This document shows, piece by piece, positions 1-8,730 of a stretch of 64,000 bases of DNA (its first letter is position 1; every line of letters begins with the position of its first letter). Location: the NCBI RefSeq assembly GCF_001612945.1, contig NZ_BDBK01000010.1, positions 372,001 to 436,000 of the forward strand. Direction: 5' to 3'. The notes beneath the pieces were generated by a model. That model was given only the letters and a program-made list of their open reading frames with translations, was not told where the DNA came from and ran no database searches. Source of the DNA: Nocardia inohanensis NBRC 100128 (lineage in GTDB: Bacteria > Actinomycetota > Actinomycetes > Mycobacteriales > Mycobacteriaceae). The position numbers and the translations under genes are program-made.

Positions 1-281
1 ACGAGATCCGCGGCCGAGAGCGCCCGGTGACCGACCCGCGCGACCGGTGCACCCCGTTGGGTGAGATCGGCGAACTCGGTGATGACACGCCCGTGCCGGG
101 GTATGCGGCCGACGCGGGCGGTGCCGGAACTGTCGAAGGTGAGGGTGGTGCGCCACGTGGTGGGCGGTGCGCTGCCCCGGCGAGCCGCGAAGGGGACCCC
201 GCGGCCCGGCGGATACTTTCCGGATCGGTCGGTGGCTGTCGCGCACACCGTATTGACCGTGCCGATACTCAAGCCCACGCC
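1..281 (-). CDS. Hsp70/actin-like ATPase family protein, N-terminal fragment
   Basis: An open frame runs from an ATG at 281 off the left edge of the window, so only the first 93 residues are visible. The protein begins MAFGVGLSIGTVNTVCA, a glycine/threonine nucleotide-binding opening like the first phosphate loop of Hsp70/actin-fold ATPases. Further on come TTLTFDSSGTARVG and ITEFADL, a pattern I associate with nocardial Hsp70-like proteins. The RBS GAGGTG lies 6 nt before the ATG, which fixes the start. The C-terminal part is outside the window, so the family call is tentative; the coding call rests on the good RBS and uninterrupted frame. Confidence 0.6.
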
Positions 282-608
282 GAAAGCCATCACATCCACC
301 TCGATCGACGAGTCGTGTTGCGTCAGACTTCCTGACCCGACCCGGCATTCATGCAACTCCTGCGCCGGATGCTTGCCAACCACCGGACACGCGGTTGTCC
401 GCTCGTGCGCCTGTTCGCCGGGACAACCCCGCTGTCCAGCACGGGCACGGCGGACACGCCCGAAGCCGGGCTCGGTCGCGAAATGTTTGCCCGACTTCCA
501 GCCTGCGCCGGATGCCGGTACGACAACTCTCGTGGCTGTCAGGGGTTCCCCCTGAAACCCGAAGCGACTCGGGCCCGCGTATGGGCCCCGGCGGATCCGG
601 ATACGCGA
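282..608. other. intergenic region between Hsp70-like gene and amidase terminator
   Basis: About 330 bases with no convincing gene. Short open frames on both strands lack a ribosome binding site and recognisable protein. It should carry the promoter of the leftward Hsp70-like gene. A small GGGCCC inverted repeat (568-585) sits near the amidase terminator. I see nothing else. Confidence 0.5.
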
Positions 609-638
609 AACTCCGGGACCCGTGTGGGTCCCGGAGTT
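609..638 (-). terminator. intrinsic-type terminator hairpin downstream of the amidase gene
   Basis: A perfect 13-bp stem (609-621 with 626-638) closes a 4-nt loop, 14 bases after the amidase stop on the minus strand. There is no U-tract, which is common for high-GC actinobacterial terminators. Confidence 0.75.
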
Positions 639-651
639 CTTGGCGGCGTGA

Positions 652-2286
652 CTATTTCGCGGGCGAGGTCAGGATCGAGGACGACAGCGCCGAGACGACG
701 CTGTAGGCCAGGTTGACCAGGTCGGCGGCGACGCCGTTCTGGCCCATGAGCATCTTGGCCAAGGGGCCCATGAATTGCAGGGCGGTCTGGACCAAGGAGG
801 TCATGGAGTCCAGGTCGAGGTCGCCGGTGCCGTTCTTGCCGTTGGCGCCGGGCGATTGGGTGCCCGGATTATTGCGGCCGCCAGGGGATTGCGTGCCCGC
901 ACCCGGCGATTGCGTGCCCGCACCGGTTCCGGGTGATTGCGAGCCCGTCTGGGTGCCGGCGCCCGGAGCCTGAGATCCGGGCTTGGCGTCGGTGCCGGGG
1001 GTTCGATTGCGCGGGGCCGCAACGGGTTTCACGGCCGCGGGGGCAGTCGCGGGGCGGATTTGCTCCGATGCCACCGGCGGCGGCGACGTCGGGACCGCGG
1101 CCTGCGGCGCGCCGGGCGCGGGCTGCGAGCCGGGCTGGCCGGCCGGTGGCGATTGCGGCAGTGGAACTTCCGGCGCGGCGGACTGTTCCGGCTTCGCCTG
1201 CTTCGGATCGGCCTGCTGCCCGCCGGCCGTCTGCGGCTCGGTGCCGGACTGCGACTGCGCCTGCGGCAGTGGCGATTCCGGCGCGGCCTGCGGTGCGACG
1301 CCCGGAGCTTGCGCCCCCGGCTGCCCGGCGGCCTGTGGCGCTACCCCCGCGGCACCCGGAACGGACTGCTGCTCAACCGGATTCGTGCCGGCGTCCGGCT
1401 GCACCGGCAGGGTCTGCGGTGCGGCCTCGTACTGCGCCGGCGCCACCGGTGCGGGTTCGGGTGCGGCCGCGGCCTGTTCGGTATCGGCGGGAATCGGCAT
1501 GCCCAGCAGATAGGACACCGCACCGGTGGTGATGGTGACCGCGTGCTTGAGCTGCCCTTCGGACGATTCGAGCAGCTGGGCGTCCTCGGCGTTCGCGCCG
1601 TTGCCCATCTCCAGGAAGGCGACCGGCACGTGCGTCAGCGCCGGACCCGCGATGTCGTTGCGGGTTTGCAGACCGTCGGCCGCGCCGTTGTAGGTGGCGG
1701 CGGGAAAGCCCGCCTGCACGTAGGCGTCTCGCATGGCCCGGCTGGCATTCAGCCCGGGCCCGCCCTGCACCTCGTTGGCCTTGGCATCCGGAATCGGCAG
1801 CTGCGGCACGATGAGGTGGAATCCGCGCGCCGCACCGGGCGCGCTGTCGGCATGAATGCTGATGGCGAGGTCGGCATTGGACGAATTGGCGGCGGCCGCC
1901 CGCTCGTCGATGCACCCACCCCATCCGGTGTCGTCGGGGCGGCTGAGCACCACCCGCGCCCCGAGCCCCTCGAGCGAGGTCCGGACCAGTTGCGCCACAT
2001 TCCAGTTCACGGTGTGCTCGGGCACCCCGTTGAGGGTGGACATGCCGGTGGTCTGACACGGCTTGGTGCCGCCGCGGCCGTCGTTGACCTGGCGTGCCAC
2101 ATCCTGATTGTGATTGGGCCCCTGATGACCGGGGTCCAGGAAGACGGTCTTGCCCAGCAGTCGCTGGGGCAGGTCGGGCAGTACGGGTGATGCCAGTGCG
2201 GCGCCCGGAATCAATCCGGCCACCGTCGAGAATGCCGCGGCCGTAACGGCGGTGCAGATACCGGCCTTGACCATGCTCGGCTTCAT
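652..2286 (-). CDS. secreted N-acetylmuramoyl-L-alanine amidase (Amidase_3) with low-complexity tail
   Basis: A 544-aa exported zinc amidase that should cleave the lactyl-peptide bond of peptidoglycan. Residues 1-33 are a signal peptide ending ALAS. The Amidase_3 domain spans about 45-275, with H54 in DPGHQG, E90, H145 in SIHADS (metal ligands) and E226 in FLEMGN (catalytic). It resembles mycobacterial Rv3717, which is the bare domain. Here a tail of roughly 200 Pro/Ala/Gln-rich residues follows, with TQSPG-type repeats, then a helical end of about 60 residues. I start at the ATG at 2286, since the longer frame adds a Cys-rich leader before the signal peptide. A GGAG lies 12 nt upstream. Confidence 0.88.
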   Translation of the reverse strand: MKPSMVKAGICTAVTAAAFSTVAGLIPGAALASPVLPDLPQRLLGKTVFLDPGHQGPNHNQDVARQVNDGRGGTKPCQTTGMSTLNGVPEHTVNWNVAQLVRTSLEGLGARVVLSRPDDTGWGGCIDERAAAANSSNADLAISIHADSAPGAARGFHLIVPQLPIPDAKANEVQGGPGLNASRAMRDAYVQAGFPAATYNGAADGLQTRNDIAGPALTHVPVAFLEMGNGANAEDAQLLESSEGQLKHAVTITTGAVSYLLGMPIPADTEQAAAAPEPAPVAPAQYEAAPQTLPVQPDAGTNPVEQQSVPGAAGVAPQAAGQPGAQAPGVAPQAAPESPLPQAQSQSGTEPQTAGGQQADPKQAKPEQSAAPEVPLPQSPPAGQPGSQPAPGAPQAAVPTSPPPVASEQIRPATAPAAVKPVAAPRNRTPGTDAKPGSQAPGAGTQTGSQSPGTGAGTQSPGAGTQSPGGRNNPGTQSPGANGKNGTGDLDLDSMTSLVQTALQFMGPLAKMLMGQNGVAADLVNLAYSVVSALSSSILTSPAK

Positions 2287-2509
2287 ATGGTGACGGCGCT
2301 CCAGGAAGAAGCGCCCCTCCCTTCCCACTAGTAACACCAACCCCAAGTGACCACTCTTGCAACACCAGTTACACTCTGGCAAGCGACGTGATCGAACTGT
2401 TATCGGTGGTCAGCGGGAAATCGCACTAGCTCAAGGGTGACCGACAACCAGCGAGCAACCCGTCATTCGGCGGATGACGCGCCGGTCCGCACTCGGCAGC
2501 CGAACGCGA

Positions 2510-2956
2510 TCAAGCCGAGAGAATCCGGTCCCCCTCGACGGTGATGGTCTTGCCGTCCAAGGCCCGGGGCGCGGGCCCGCCCGCCACCGATCCATCGAGC
2601 CGGAAGGTGCTGTTGTGGCACGGGCACTTGATCAGGCCCGCGCTGACTTCGCTGACCTTGCAGCCCAGATGGGTGCAGGTGCTGGAGAACGCCTTGAACT
2701 CCCCCGCGTTCTCCTGGGTGATCACGGTGTCCCCGCTGATCAGACCGCCCCCGACGGGCACATCCGCAGTGCGGGCCAGTTCGGTCCCGTCCTGCTTCTT
2801 CTCCTGTTTCACCCCGCCCTGCGGTGCGGCCGAAGCGGTTTCGCTCGACCCGTAGCTGCTGCACGCGGCCACGGTGAGGGCGGTCGCCGCGACACCGGTG
2901 GCGGCCAGGGCGGTCCGGCGGTCGAGCCGGTATCCGGTGGGCTGTTGCTCGGTCAT
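2510..2956 (-). CDS. Rieske (2Fe-2S) lipoprotein
   Basis: A 148-aa exported Rieske protein. The N-terminus has an Arg pair (RLDRRTALAATG) followed by a hydrophobic stretch and lipobox TVAAC with Cys32, so it is probably Tat-exported and lipid-anchored. The cluster boxes are CTHLGC (C94, H96, C99) and CPCHNS (C111, C113, H114), giving two Cys and two His iron ligands plus the disulfide pair. It is the last gene of the ECF sigma operon and follows the DUF6529 membrane protein by about 90 nt. Role inferred: an electron-transfer protein at the outer face of the membrane working with DUF6529. Confidence 0.88.
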   Translation of the reverse strand: MTEQQPTGYRLDRRTALAATGVAATALTVAACSSYGSSETASAAPQGGVKQEKKQDGTELARTADVPVGGGLISGDTVITQENAGEFKAFSSTCTHLGCKVSEVSAGLIKCPCHNSTFRLDGSVAGGPAPRALDGKTITVEGDRILSA

Positions 2957-3049
2957 GGTCTACTCCTCGATCGCGACGGACCGAACTGGCCCGCTCTTGC
3001 TTGTTGGACGTGTTCGCGGGGTCCCGGGTTCAGCATTCGCGCGGATTGC

Positions 3050-3616
3050 TCAGGCCCCGAAGCCCTCGACCCGGAAGAACCAGACCGCCGAGCTGAACCA
3101 GAGCCCGACGAATCCGGTGAACAGCAGCCCGCCCGCGACCGGAACCACCCAGCCGGGCAGCCCTTTCCGGGTGAGCAGCAGCATCTTGGTGACGAAGACG
3201 CCGTAGACCAGGCAGCCGAGCAGCGAGTGCAGCAGTACCCGATGGTCGTAGTCGGCGAATCCGAAGGCGTAGAGACAGTGCACGGCCACCGGAATGCTGA
3301 GCAATACCGCGGCGCGCCCGGACCAGACGTGCCAGCGCGCGGCCCATTGCCCCGGCCGAACCTTCGGCAGCACCCCGTACATGGCGAGCGCGCTCACGTC
3401 CTGGCTCGCGGCCAGCAGCACCACGATGGTGGCCAGCCAGGACTTCACCGCACCGGGACTGGAGAATCCGGCCACACTGATCGCCGCCCCGGCGGGAGTA
3501 TGCAGCCGGCCGTAAACCCCCAGTGCGATGGCCGTGGCCGCGCCCGCGCAGACGATCAGCACCAGGCTCAGTGCGGTGGTGCGCCGCGCCCGCCCGGGTT
3601 CAGAAATCGTTGTCAT
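3050..3616 (-). CDS. DUF6529-type integral membrane protein
   Basis: A 188-aa protein with about five hydrophobic helices. Histidines sit in or next to helices (RWHVWSGR, AVHCLYAFG, DHRVLLHSLLG), an arrangement like small b-type haem membrane proteins, although haem binding is only an inference. I recognise it as the DUF6529 family. Its ATG overlaps the end of the upstream secreted-protein gene by 17 nt, so the two are translationally coupled, and the Rieske gene follows. This points to a joint membrane redox function. Confidence 0.8.
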   Translation of the reverse strand: MTTISEPGRARRTTALSLVLIVCAGAATAIALGVYGRLHTPAGAAISVAGFSSPGAVKSWLATIVVLLAASQDVSALAMYGVLPKVRPGQWAARWHVWSGRAAVLLSIPVAVHCLYAFGFADYDHRVLLHSLLGCLVYGVFVTKMLLLTRKGLPGWVVPVAGGLLFTGFVGLWFSSAVWFFRVEGFGA

Positions 3617-4202
3617 CGCCGTGCACCTTCCGTGCGTTGGGGGCCAATTCCGGTGCGGCAGTGGTGGATCCGTTCGGATTGCGGCGCACCCCGGTCACCG
3701 AGCCGTCCGGCGCGACGATCCAGCTGTCCCGGCCGGCCGCGGAATCGGCGAGGTACAGGCCGGCCGGAGCCGCCGCGGGCGGAGCGGTGAAGTCGTAGGT
3801 CTTGCCGTCCAGCAGCAAAGAGCCGGCGAGGGATGCCCCGGCGAGCTGGGCTTCGAGGCGGGAGTTGTTGCCGCTCAGCGTGGTGCGCCCGGCATCGGCC
3901 GCGCCTTTGAGCCAGCTCTCCACGGCCGCGCCATCGCAGGCATAAGCCACCGCTTTGGCTCCGGTGATGGTCACCGACAGCGTGATCGGCCGCCCGGCGG
4001 TCGCGATGACCGTGACGTAGTCGGCCTGCGCGGGGAACCCGGGCCTGGTGGTGACCGGCGCGCTCGGGGCGGCCGAAGTGGTGACGGCGGTCCGGGCGGT
4101 GGCGGAGTCGGTGCCGCCGTGCGTGGCGGTGTTCGCGATCAGCAAGCCGCCGCTCAGTGCGGCCGCGGCGGCCAGGGTGAGGAGGGGTCCGGCAGGTTTC
4201 AT
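3600..4202 (-). CDS. secreted protein of the ECF sigma/Rieske operon
   Basis: A 200-aa protein with an N-terminal hydrophobic signal (residues 1-25, ending LLIANTATHGG), a Thr/Ser/Ala-rich linker to about 55, and a beta-rich domain from YVTVIATAGRPITLSVTITG onward. I do not recognise a named family. It sits between the sigma factor (70 nt upstream) and the DUF6529 gene, which it overlaps. The position is where an anti-sigma factor often lies, but no cytoplasmic anti-sigma domain is visible. The shorter start at 4202 is chosen because the longer frame would read antisense-like sequence through the sigma gene. Confidence 0.75.
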   Translation of the reverse strand: MKPAGPLLTLAAAAALSGGLLIANTATHGGTDSATARTAVTTSAAPSAPVTTRPGFPAQADYVTVIATAGRPITLSVTITGAKAVAYACDGAAVESWLKGAADAGRTTLSGNNSRLEAQLAGASLAGSLLLDGKTYDFTAPPAAAPAGLYLADSAAGRDSWIVAPDGSVTGVRRNPNGSTTAAPELAPNARKVHGDDNDF

Positions 4203-4272
4203 GACGGCTCCTGGCAGAGAGAGATCGGGGCAGCGGCAATGGCGGGAGCCGGGAAGTTCAGCGGGAGCCCGC

Positions 4273-4851
4273 TCAGGCGCTGATCGGCAACCGGCGCAGG
4301 GAGCGCAACGCGTAGTGGACGCGGGTCTTGACGGTGCCGACCGGCACCCCGAGGTCCGCGGCGACCTCGTGGTACGCCCGGTCGCGCAGGATGACCTGGA
4401 CGACGGCGTCCCGCTGCGGTCCGGGCAGGTGATCGAGTAGTTCGGAGACGAGCAGGCAGTCGCTGAGCGCATCGGTGAAATCGGGCCCGGCGCTGCGGCC
4501 TTCGGTCTGTTCACCGAGCTCGTCCCAGTTGGTGTCGCCGGGCCGGGCGGCCCGCACCCGGGCGATATCGGTGAGCACGTTCCGTTCGATGGTCAGCAGC
4601 CAGGTGCGCACACTGCCGCGCGCGGGGTCATAGCTGGCGCAGGCCCGCCAGGCCCGGATCAAGGTCTCCTGGACGGCGTGTTCGGCGAGTCCGGAATCGC
4701 CCAGGCGGCGCACGGCCCGCCAGTGCAGCAGGGCTTTGTCGGCGGCGAGGACGGCGGCGATGCCGGTGTCGGTACAGAGCCGGGCGCAGTGCGTGGTGCA
4801 TCCGGGCGGACCGGTGGTGGTCCCGTCCGGGAGGGGTCGAAGTCTTCTCAT
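4273..4851 (-). CDS. ECF-type RNA polymerase sigma factor
   Basis: A 192-aa sigma-70 family factor. Region 2 runs from about residue 40 (VQETLIRAWRACASYDPARGS, RTWLLTIERNVLTDIAR) and region 4 is near the C-terminus (LPGPQRDAVVQVILRDRAYHEVA with helix-turn-helix DLGVPVGTVKTRVHYALRSL). The N-terminus carries an unusual CTTHCARLC cluster that could bind metal or sense redox state (inference). It heads a four-gene operon with a secreted protein, DUF6529 and a Rieske protein, so it probably controls that operon. No clear Shine-Dalgarno precedes the ATG at 4851, so leaderless translation is possible. Confidence 0.88.
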   Translation of the reverse strand: MRRLRPLPDGTTTGPPGCTTHCARLCTDTGIAAVLAADKALLHWRAVRRLGDSGLAEHAVQETLIRAWRACASYDPARGSVRTWLLTIERNVLTDIARVRAARPGDTNWDELGEQTEGRSAGPDFTDALSDCLLVSELLDHLPGPQRDAVVQVILRDRAYHEVAADLGVPVGTVKTRVHYALRSLRRLPISA

Positions 4852-5035
4852 GCAAGGAATATCGTCGGCGGGCCCGCGAACAGCATCGGTGGTTTCTGCC
4901 TATTTCCCACATTCCCGCCAAACCGCCCGGTGTTTTCTGATAGACCCCTCCGAAGAGATGCGGGGATCTCGGGAACCGCGGATAGCGTTAACACTTCCGC
5001 GGCAGGCAGGGAACAGAAATATAGGGAGGAACATC

Positions 5036-5416
5036 GTGCGGGCACGCGTGTTCGTGATGGCGGGGGCCTGCGCCTCCGCGCTGACGCTGACGGCGGGTGG
5101 AACGGCCGCCGCCGAACCGGCCACCGAGATCACGGTGGATGGTTTGTACCTGGTGAACACCGATATCCGGCCGGGCACCTATCTCGCCGACGGGACGCCG
5201 GACCCGGCCGCCGGCGGGTGTTTCTGGCGGCGGCTGTGGAAGGTGCAGACCGACACCGATTACAACGATCCGAACTACTACATCATCGCCAGCGATTTCA
5301 CCCGCACCAAACCGGTGCGCGTGGTCATCAAATCCAGCGATGTGGCATTCAAAACCGAGAATTGCGGCGCGTGGCGTTTGGTTCCGGATACCTCCACGGG
5401 TTCGTTCGGCGGCTGA
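5036..5416 (+). CDS. small secreted protein of unknown function
   Basis: A 126-aa protein starting at GTG 5036, fixed by AGGGAGG 6 nt upstream. The signal peptide covers residues 1-28 (AGGTAAAEPA). The mature part reads DIRPGTYLADGT, CFWRRLW and VIKSSDVAFKTENCGAW, a pattern of small actinobacterial secreted proteins with two conserved Cys that could form a disulfide. Function unknown. It is divergent from the ECF sigma gene and only about 20 nt before the SDR gene, so it may share transcription with the SDR. Confidence 0.8.
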   Translation: MRARVFVMAGACASALTLTAGGTAAAEPATEITVDGLYLVNTDIRPGTYLADGTPDPAAGGCFWRRLWKVQTDTDYNDPNYYIIASDFTRTKPVRVVIKSSDVAFKTENCGAWRLVPDTSTGSFGG

Positions 5417-5436
5417 TTCGCATTAGGGTGGCGAGC

Positions 5437-6186
5437 ATGACCAGACGCAGAATTCTTATTACCGGAGCGAGTTCCGGGCTCGGTGCGGGCATGGCGCGCG
5501 AATTCGCCCGCCGGGGGCGCGATCTCGCGCTCTGTGCGCGGCGACTGGACAAGCTGGAAGAGCTGCGCGCCGAACTGCTCGCCGCCCACCCCGGCATCAC
5601 GGTCGCCGTGCGCGCGCTGGATGTGGACGAGCACGCCACCGTTCCGCAGGTCTTCGCCGAATTATCCGGCGAGCTGGGCGGTTTGGACCGGGTGATCGTG
5701 AATGCCGGTCTGGGCAAAGGCGCGCGGCTCGGCACCGGCCGCGCCGACGCCAATATCGCCACGGCCACTACGAATTTCGTGAGCGCCCTGGCGCAGGCCG
5801 AAGCCGCCCTGACCATCTTCCGGGAGCAGAACGCCGGGCACCTGGTGCTCATCTCCTCCATGAGCGCGGTGCGCGGGCTGCCCGGCAAGAAGGCGGCGTA
5901 CGCGGCCAGCAAGGCCGGATTGTCCGCGCTCGGTGAGGGTCTCGCGATCGAGCTACGCCGCTCGCCGATCAAGGTCACCACGGTGCAGCCCGGTTATATC
6001 GCCACCGACATGTCCGATCGCGCGGGCGACGTCAAGCTCATGACCCCGCTCGACAAGGGCGTGAACGCCATGGTGTCGGCCATCGAACGCGAGGCGGTGC
6101 GCGCCAGCGTCCCCGAATGGCCCTGGCGCGTACTGGGTGTCGTCATGCCCCTGCTGCCGCGCGGAATCATGGCCCGGATGAGCTGA
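5437..6186 (+). CDS. SDR family NAD(P)-dependent oxidoreductase
   Basis: A 249-aa classical short-chain dehydrogenase. The cofactor motif TGASSGLGAGMA is at residues 9-20 with basic residues (CARRLDK) after beta-2, suggesting NADP(H). NAGLGKG is the NAG motif, S in LISSMSAVRG and YAASKAG (Y/K) complete the catalytic set, and PGYIATDM follows. Length is typical. Substrate unknown. The ATG at 5437 begins directly at the Rossmann fold. It ends 25 nt from the convergent DUF2156 gene. Confidence 0.9.
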   Translation: MTRRRILITGASSGLGAGMAREFARRGRDLALCARRLDKLEELRAELLAAHPGITVAVRALDVDEHATVPQVFAELSGELGGLDRVIVNAGLGKGARLGTGRADANIATATTNFVSALAQAEAALTIFREQNAGHLVLISSMSAVRGLPGKKAAYAASKAGLSALGEGLAIELRRSPIKVTTVQPGYIATDMSDRAGDVKLMTPLDKGVNAMVSAIEREAVRASVPEWPWRVLGVVMPLLPRGIMARMS

Positions 6187-6211
6187 GCCGCCACCACCAT
6201 CGGCGTGGGCG

Positions 6212-7591
6212 CTAGTACTGGCGGCGGTGCGGCACGAATTCGAGGGTGAGCAGCGCGGCCGCCGCGATGACGACCTCCCGCCAGCGGAGCAGTACGAAGC
6301 GCTGGTCGGAGAAGGCGTTGAATTTGCGCAGGAATCGGTAGAGCGATTCCAGGCGGATCAGCGGATCACCCAGGCGCACCGCCACATACACCAGCTGCCC
6401 GATCCGGGTCCGGTGTTTGTCCGCGAACAGCTCCGGGAACGCCGCGAAGGCCAGGGAGATTCGGGTGACGCCGTGTGCTCGCGCGTACTCGATCAGGTCG
6501 ATGATCATTCGCTCGTCGAGGCCGTTGGGGGCGTCTTTGCGCCGCCACGGCACATCGAGGCTGAGTTCCCTTCCGCCGCCGGAGATTCCGTAGCGCTGGA
6601 AGCCGGCGACCTGCCCGTCCGCATCGCGCGCCAGCACCACCAGCATGCCAGGGTTCCGCCCGTCCAGCAGGTGGTCGAGGATCATGGAGAACCCGCGCGT
6701 CTGCCGCCCGCTCCCCCATTCGTCGACGATGCCGAGCAGGGTTTCGCGCTGCGGTTCGGTGAGCGCCGCCTCCGGCACGACTTCGGTGGTGACCCCGAAA
6801 TTCTGTGTGCGGCTGACGGCTTGGCGCAGATTGCGGAAGCGCCGCCCCACCATGTCGAAGCTGCCGACCTCGAGCACCACGTCCCGGCCCACGGCGACCG
6901 CACGCAGTCCGCGATGGTCGAAGGCGCGCCGCTGCCAGTTCGGCACCATTTCCGGGCTGGCGCCCAGCACCGCGATCCGCCAGCCGTGATCGCTGGCGAA
7001 AGCCGAGAATTCCGAGATCAATTCGTTGAAGGCCCGCTTGTCCCCGATGGGATCCCCGGAGACCACCGCGATTCCGAACCGTGCCCGATACGCGATGGCC
7101 GCCGAGGCATCGGCATTGAAGTAGTAGCTCTTGGCCGAATGCAAGGCGAACGGCGCGAGCGGATCGATATCGGTGCGCCGCACCAGTTCCGCCACGCGCG
7201 GCAGCTGTTCGGGTTGCGGTTTGCTGCTCTGCGGCAGCATCAGCACCAGCCCGCTCAGCGCCAGGAACCCGAAGCCGACCCCCGCATGTTCGGCCCGGTA
7301 GCTGAAGTTCGCCACCACCAGCATCATGGTCGCGCCGGTGAGGTGCGGCAGCGTGACCGGCCGTCGCAGATGCAGCCCGCGCGCCACGAACAGTCCGGCG
7401 ATGGATACCGCCACGAACCACCCGTGGTCGGTGCCTTCCCGCGGCGCCCGTTCGGCGGCCCACACCAGGACCAGGCTGCCCAGCACCAGCACACCCATCA
7501 ACGGCACCCGCGTGCCGGGCCCGGCGGTGAAGGCCGTGTCCCGGTAGGCGGTCAGCCCCGACCCCCGCACCGCCATGCGTTCCTCACCCAT
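6212..7591 (-). CDS. DUF2156 / phosphatidylglycerol lysyltransferase-like membrane protein
   Basis: A 459-aa protein with about four N-terminal membrane helices (residues 25-115) followed by a GNAT-fold cytosolic domain like the catalytic C-terminal half of MprF/LysX-type lysyl-phosphatidylglycerol synthases (DUF2156). Visible signature segments are SAKSYYFNADASAAIAYR, VSGDPIGD, GRDVVLEVG and QRYGISGG. It is shorter than MprF, lacking most of the flippase region, and there is no fused lysyl-tRNA synthetase as in mycobacterial LysX. The substrate is therefore uncertain. It stands alone, convergent with the SDR gene. Confidence 0.8.
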   Translation of the reverse strand: MGEERMAVRGSGLTAYRDTAFTAGPGTRVPLMGVLVLGSLVLVWAAERAPREGTDHGWFVAVSIAGLFVARGLHLRRPVTLPHLTGATMMLVVANFSYRAEHAGVGFGFLALSGLVLMLPQSSKPQPEQLPRVAELVRRTDIDPLAPFALHSAKSYYFNADASAAIAYRARFGIAVVSGDPIGDKRAFNELISEFSAFASDHGWRIAVLGASPEMVPNWQRRAFDHRGLRAVAVGRDVVLEVGSFDMVGRRFRNLRQAVSRTQNFGVTTEVVPEAALTEPQRETLLGIVDEWGSGRQTRGFSMILDHLLDGRNPGMLVVLARDADGQVAGFQRYGISGGGRELSLDVPWRRKDAPNGLDERMIIDLIEYARAHGVTRISLAFAAFPELFADKHRTRIGQLVYVAVRLGDPLIRLESLYRFLRKFNAFSDQRFVLLRWREVVIAAAALLTLEFVPHRRQY

Positions 7592-7700
7592 GCGTGCCCC
7601 GTTTCACCGCATTCGGCCCGCTCACCGGAGTTTTCCCCATGGTGACCTCCCTCAGGTCCTCTCGACACACTATGCCGGAGAGACGATTCGGGGCATACGG

Positions 7701-8672
7701 TTATTCCGGCCATCCCGATCGTGACGTCTCCAGTACCGGGTCGGTGATGCCGCCGTGACAGGCCAGCGAGCCGGCGTTCCACCCGGCCAGCTCGGCCCCG
7801 CCGGCGTAGGCCGACTGGAAGAAGCCGATCACGGTCCCGATGGGGTCCGCGGCGTTGCGGGCAGCGTCATAGGCCAGGTAGGCGTTGTGCCCGGAGCCGG
7901 ATTCCACCCAGTGCGCCGCCTTCGGATACAGCGGCACGGTGGCGAGTCCGGTGGGTTCCGGGGCGGTGTAGGAGTAGAAGGTGGGTTCGGGGGTCTTGTC
8001 GTCGCCGAACCAGAAACCGGCGCTGATCACCTCCCGCGAGTACGCCTCGCGAGTGACCGGATCCACAGCTGTGGTCATGTCGATCTTGCGGTCGGAGAAG
8101 CGCTGCACCGCGATATCGAAGGTGTGCCAGAACAATTGGACGGGACTGATCTTGCCGGAGTAGCCGGCGCTGAACTGTTCGAGGATCCGCCCGACCTGGC
8201 TGTGGACGTGGAAGGCGCGCAGTGCGGCGCCCGCGTCGTAGTGGTGGTGTTCCTCGTCCTCGTAGAAGGGCCGGCCGTGATCGGGCAGGTCGTAGGGGGT
8301 CGGCCGGGCGATGGCGACCTTCAGCCCGAGTTCGTCGAAGGCGTTCATGGTCTCGATGTAGAAGCTGGCGACCGATTGGCCCGCGAGCGGGATCTCGGCC
8401 TGGATGCCGGTGGTGGCCGAGATCCGCAGCACGTGGTCGAAGAAGTCGAAGGCGCAGGTGAACACGGGTCCGTCGGTGGCGGTGCCGAGCGGGACGGTGG
8501 TCCAGCCGCGGGCGGTCAGCCGGTAGGTCATATGCCACCAGTGATTGCGCCGGATGCCCTTGGCCAGAGCCACCTTGCCGATGATCTGGGCGTAGCGGTG
8601 CAGCGTCTCCTTGGTGGGCCGCCAGGCTTCGAGCGGGATGGCGGGTAGTAGGTCCGCGGTGTGCTCGGTCAT
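7701..8672 (-). CDS. DUF5996 family protein
   Basis: A 323-aa soluble protein with no signal or membrane segment. It opens LPAIPLEAWRPTKETLHRYAQIIGKVAL, RRNHWWHMTYRLT and contains FYSYTAPEPTGL, the pattern I associate with DUF5996. No catalytic motif can be named. It lies 58 nt upstream of the flavin-reductase stop but faces the same way, so it may be the last gene of that unit. Confidence 0.75.
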   Translation of the reverse strand: MTEHTADLLPAIPLEAWRPTKETLHRYAQIIGKVALAKGIRRNHWWHMTYRLTARGWTTVPLGTATDGPVFTCAFDFFDHVLRISATTGIQAEIPLAGQSVASFYIETMNAFDELGLKVAIARPTPYDLPDHGRPFYEDEEHHHYDAGAALRAFHVHSQVGRILEQFSAGYSGKISPVQLFWHTFDIAVQRFSDRKIDMTTAVDPVTREAYSREVISAGFWFGDDKTPEPTFYSYTAPEPTGLATVPLYPKAAHWVESGSGHNAYLAYDAARNAADPIGTVIGFFQSAYAGGAELAGWNAGSLACHGGITDPVLETSRSGWPE

Positions 8673-8730
8673 CTCGCTACCCGCCTTCGCTCAGAGGGAA
8701 GTGCCAGTCTTTACCAATGCTACCCAGTTA

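Noticed and set aside
323..526. 67-aa minus-strand frame in the first intergenic region
   Set aside because: No RBS, random-looking composition, no recognisable protein.
937..2190. 417-aa Gly/Arg-rich plus-strand frame opposite the amidase
   Set aside because: Looks like a PE_PGRS-type protein at first glance, but it is the complement of the amidase and its Pro/Ala tail; no start signals.
6227..7645. 472-aa plus-strand open frame opposite the DUF2156 gene
   Set aside because: Low-complexity Arg/His/Gln sequence, typical antisense shadow of a real high-GC gene.
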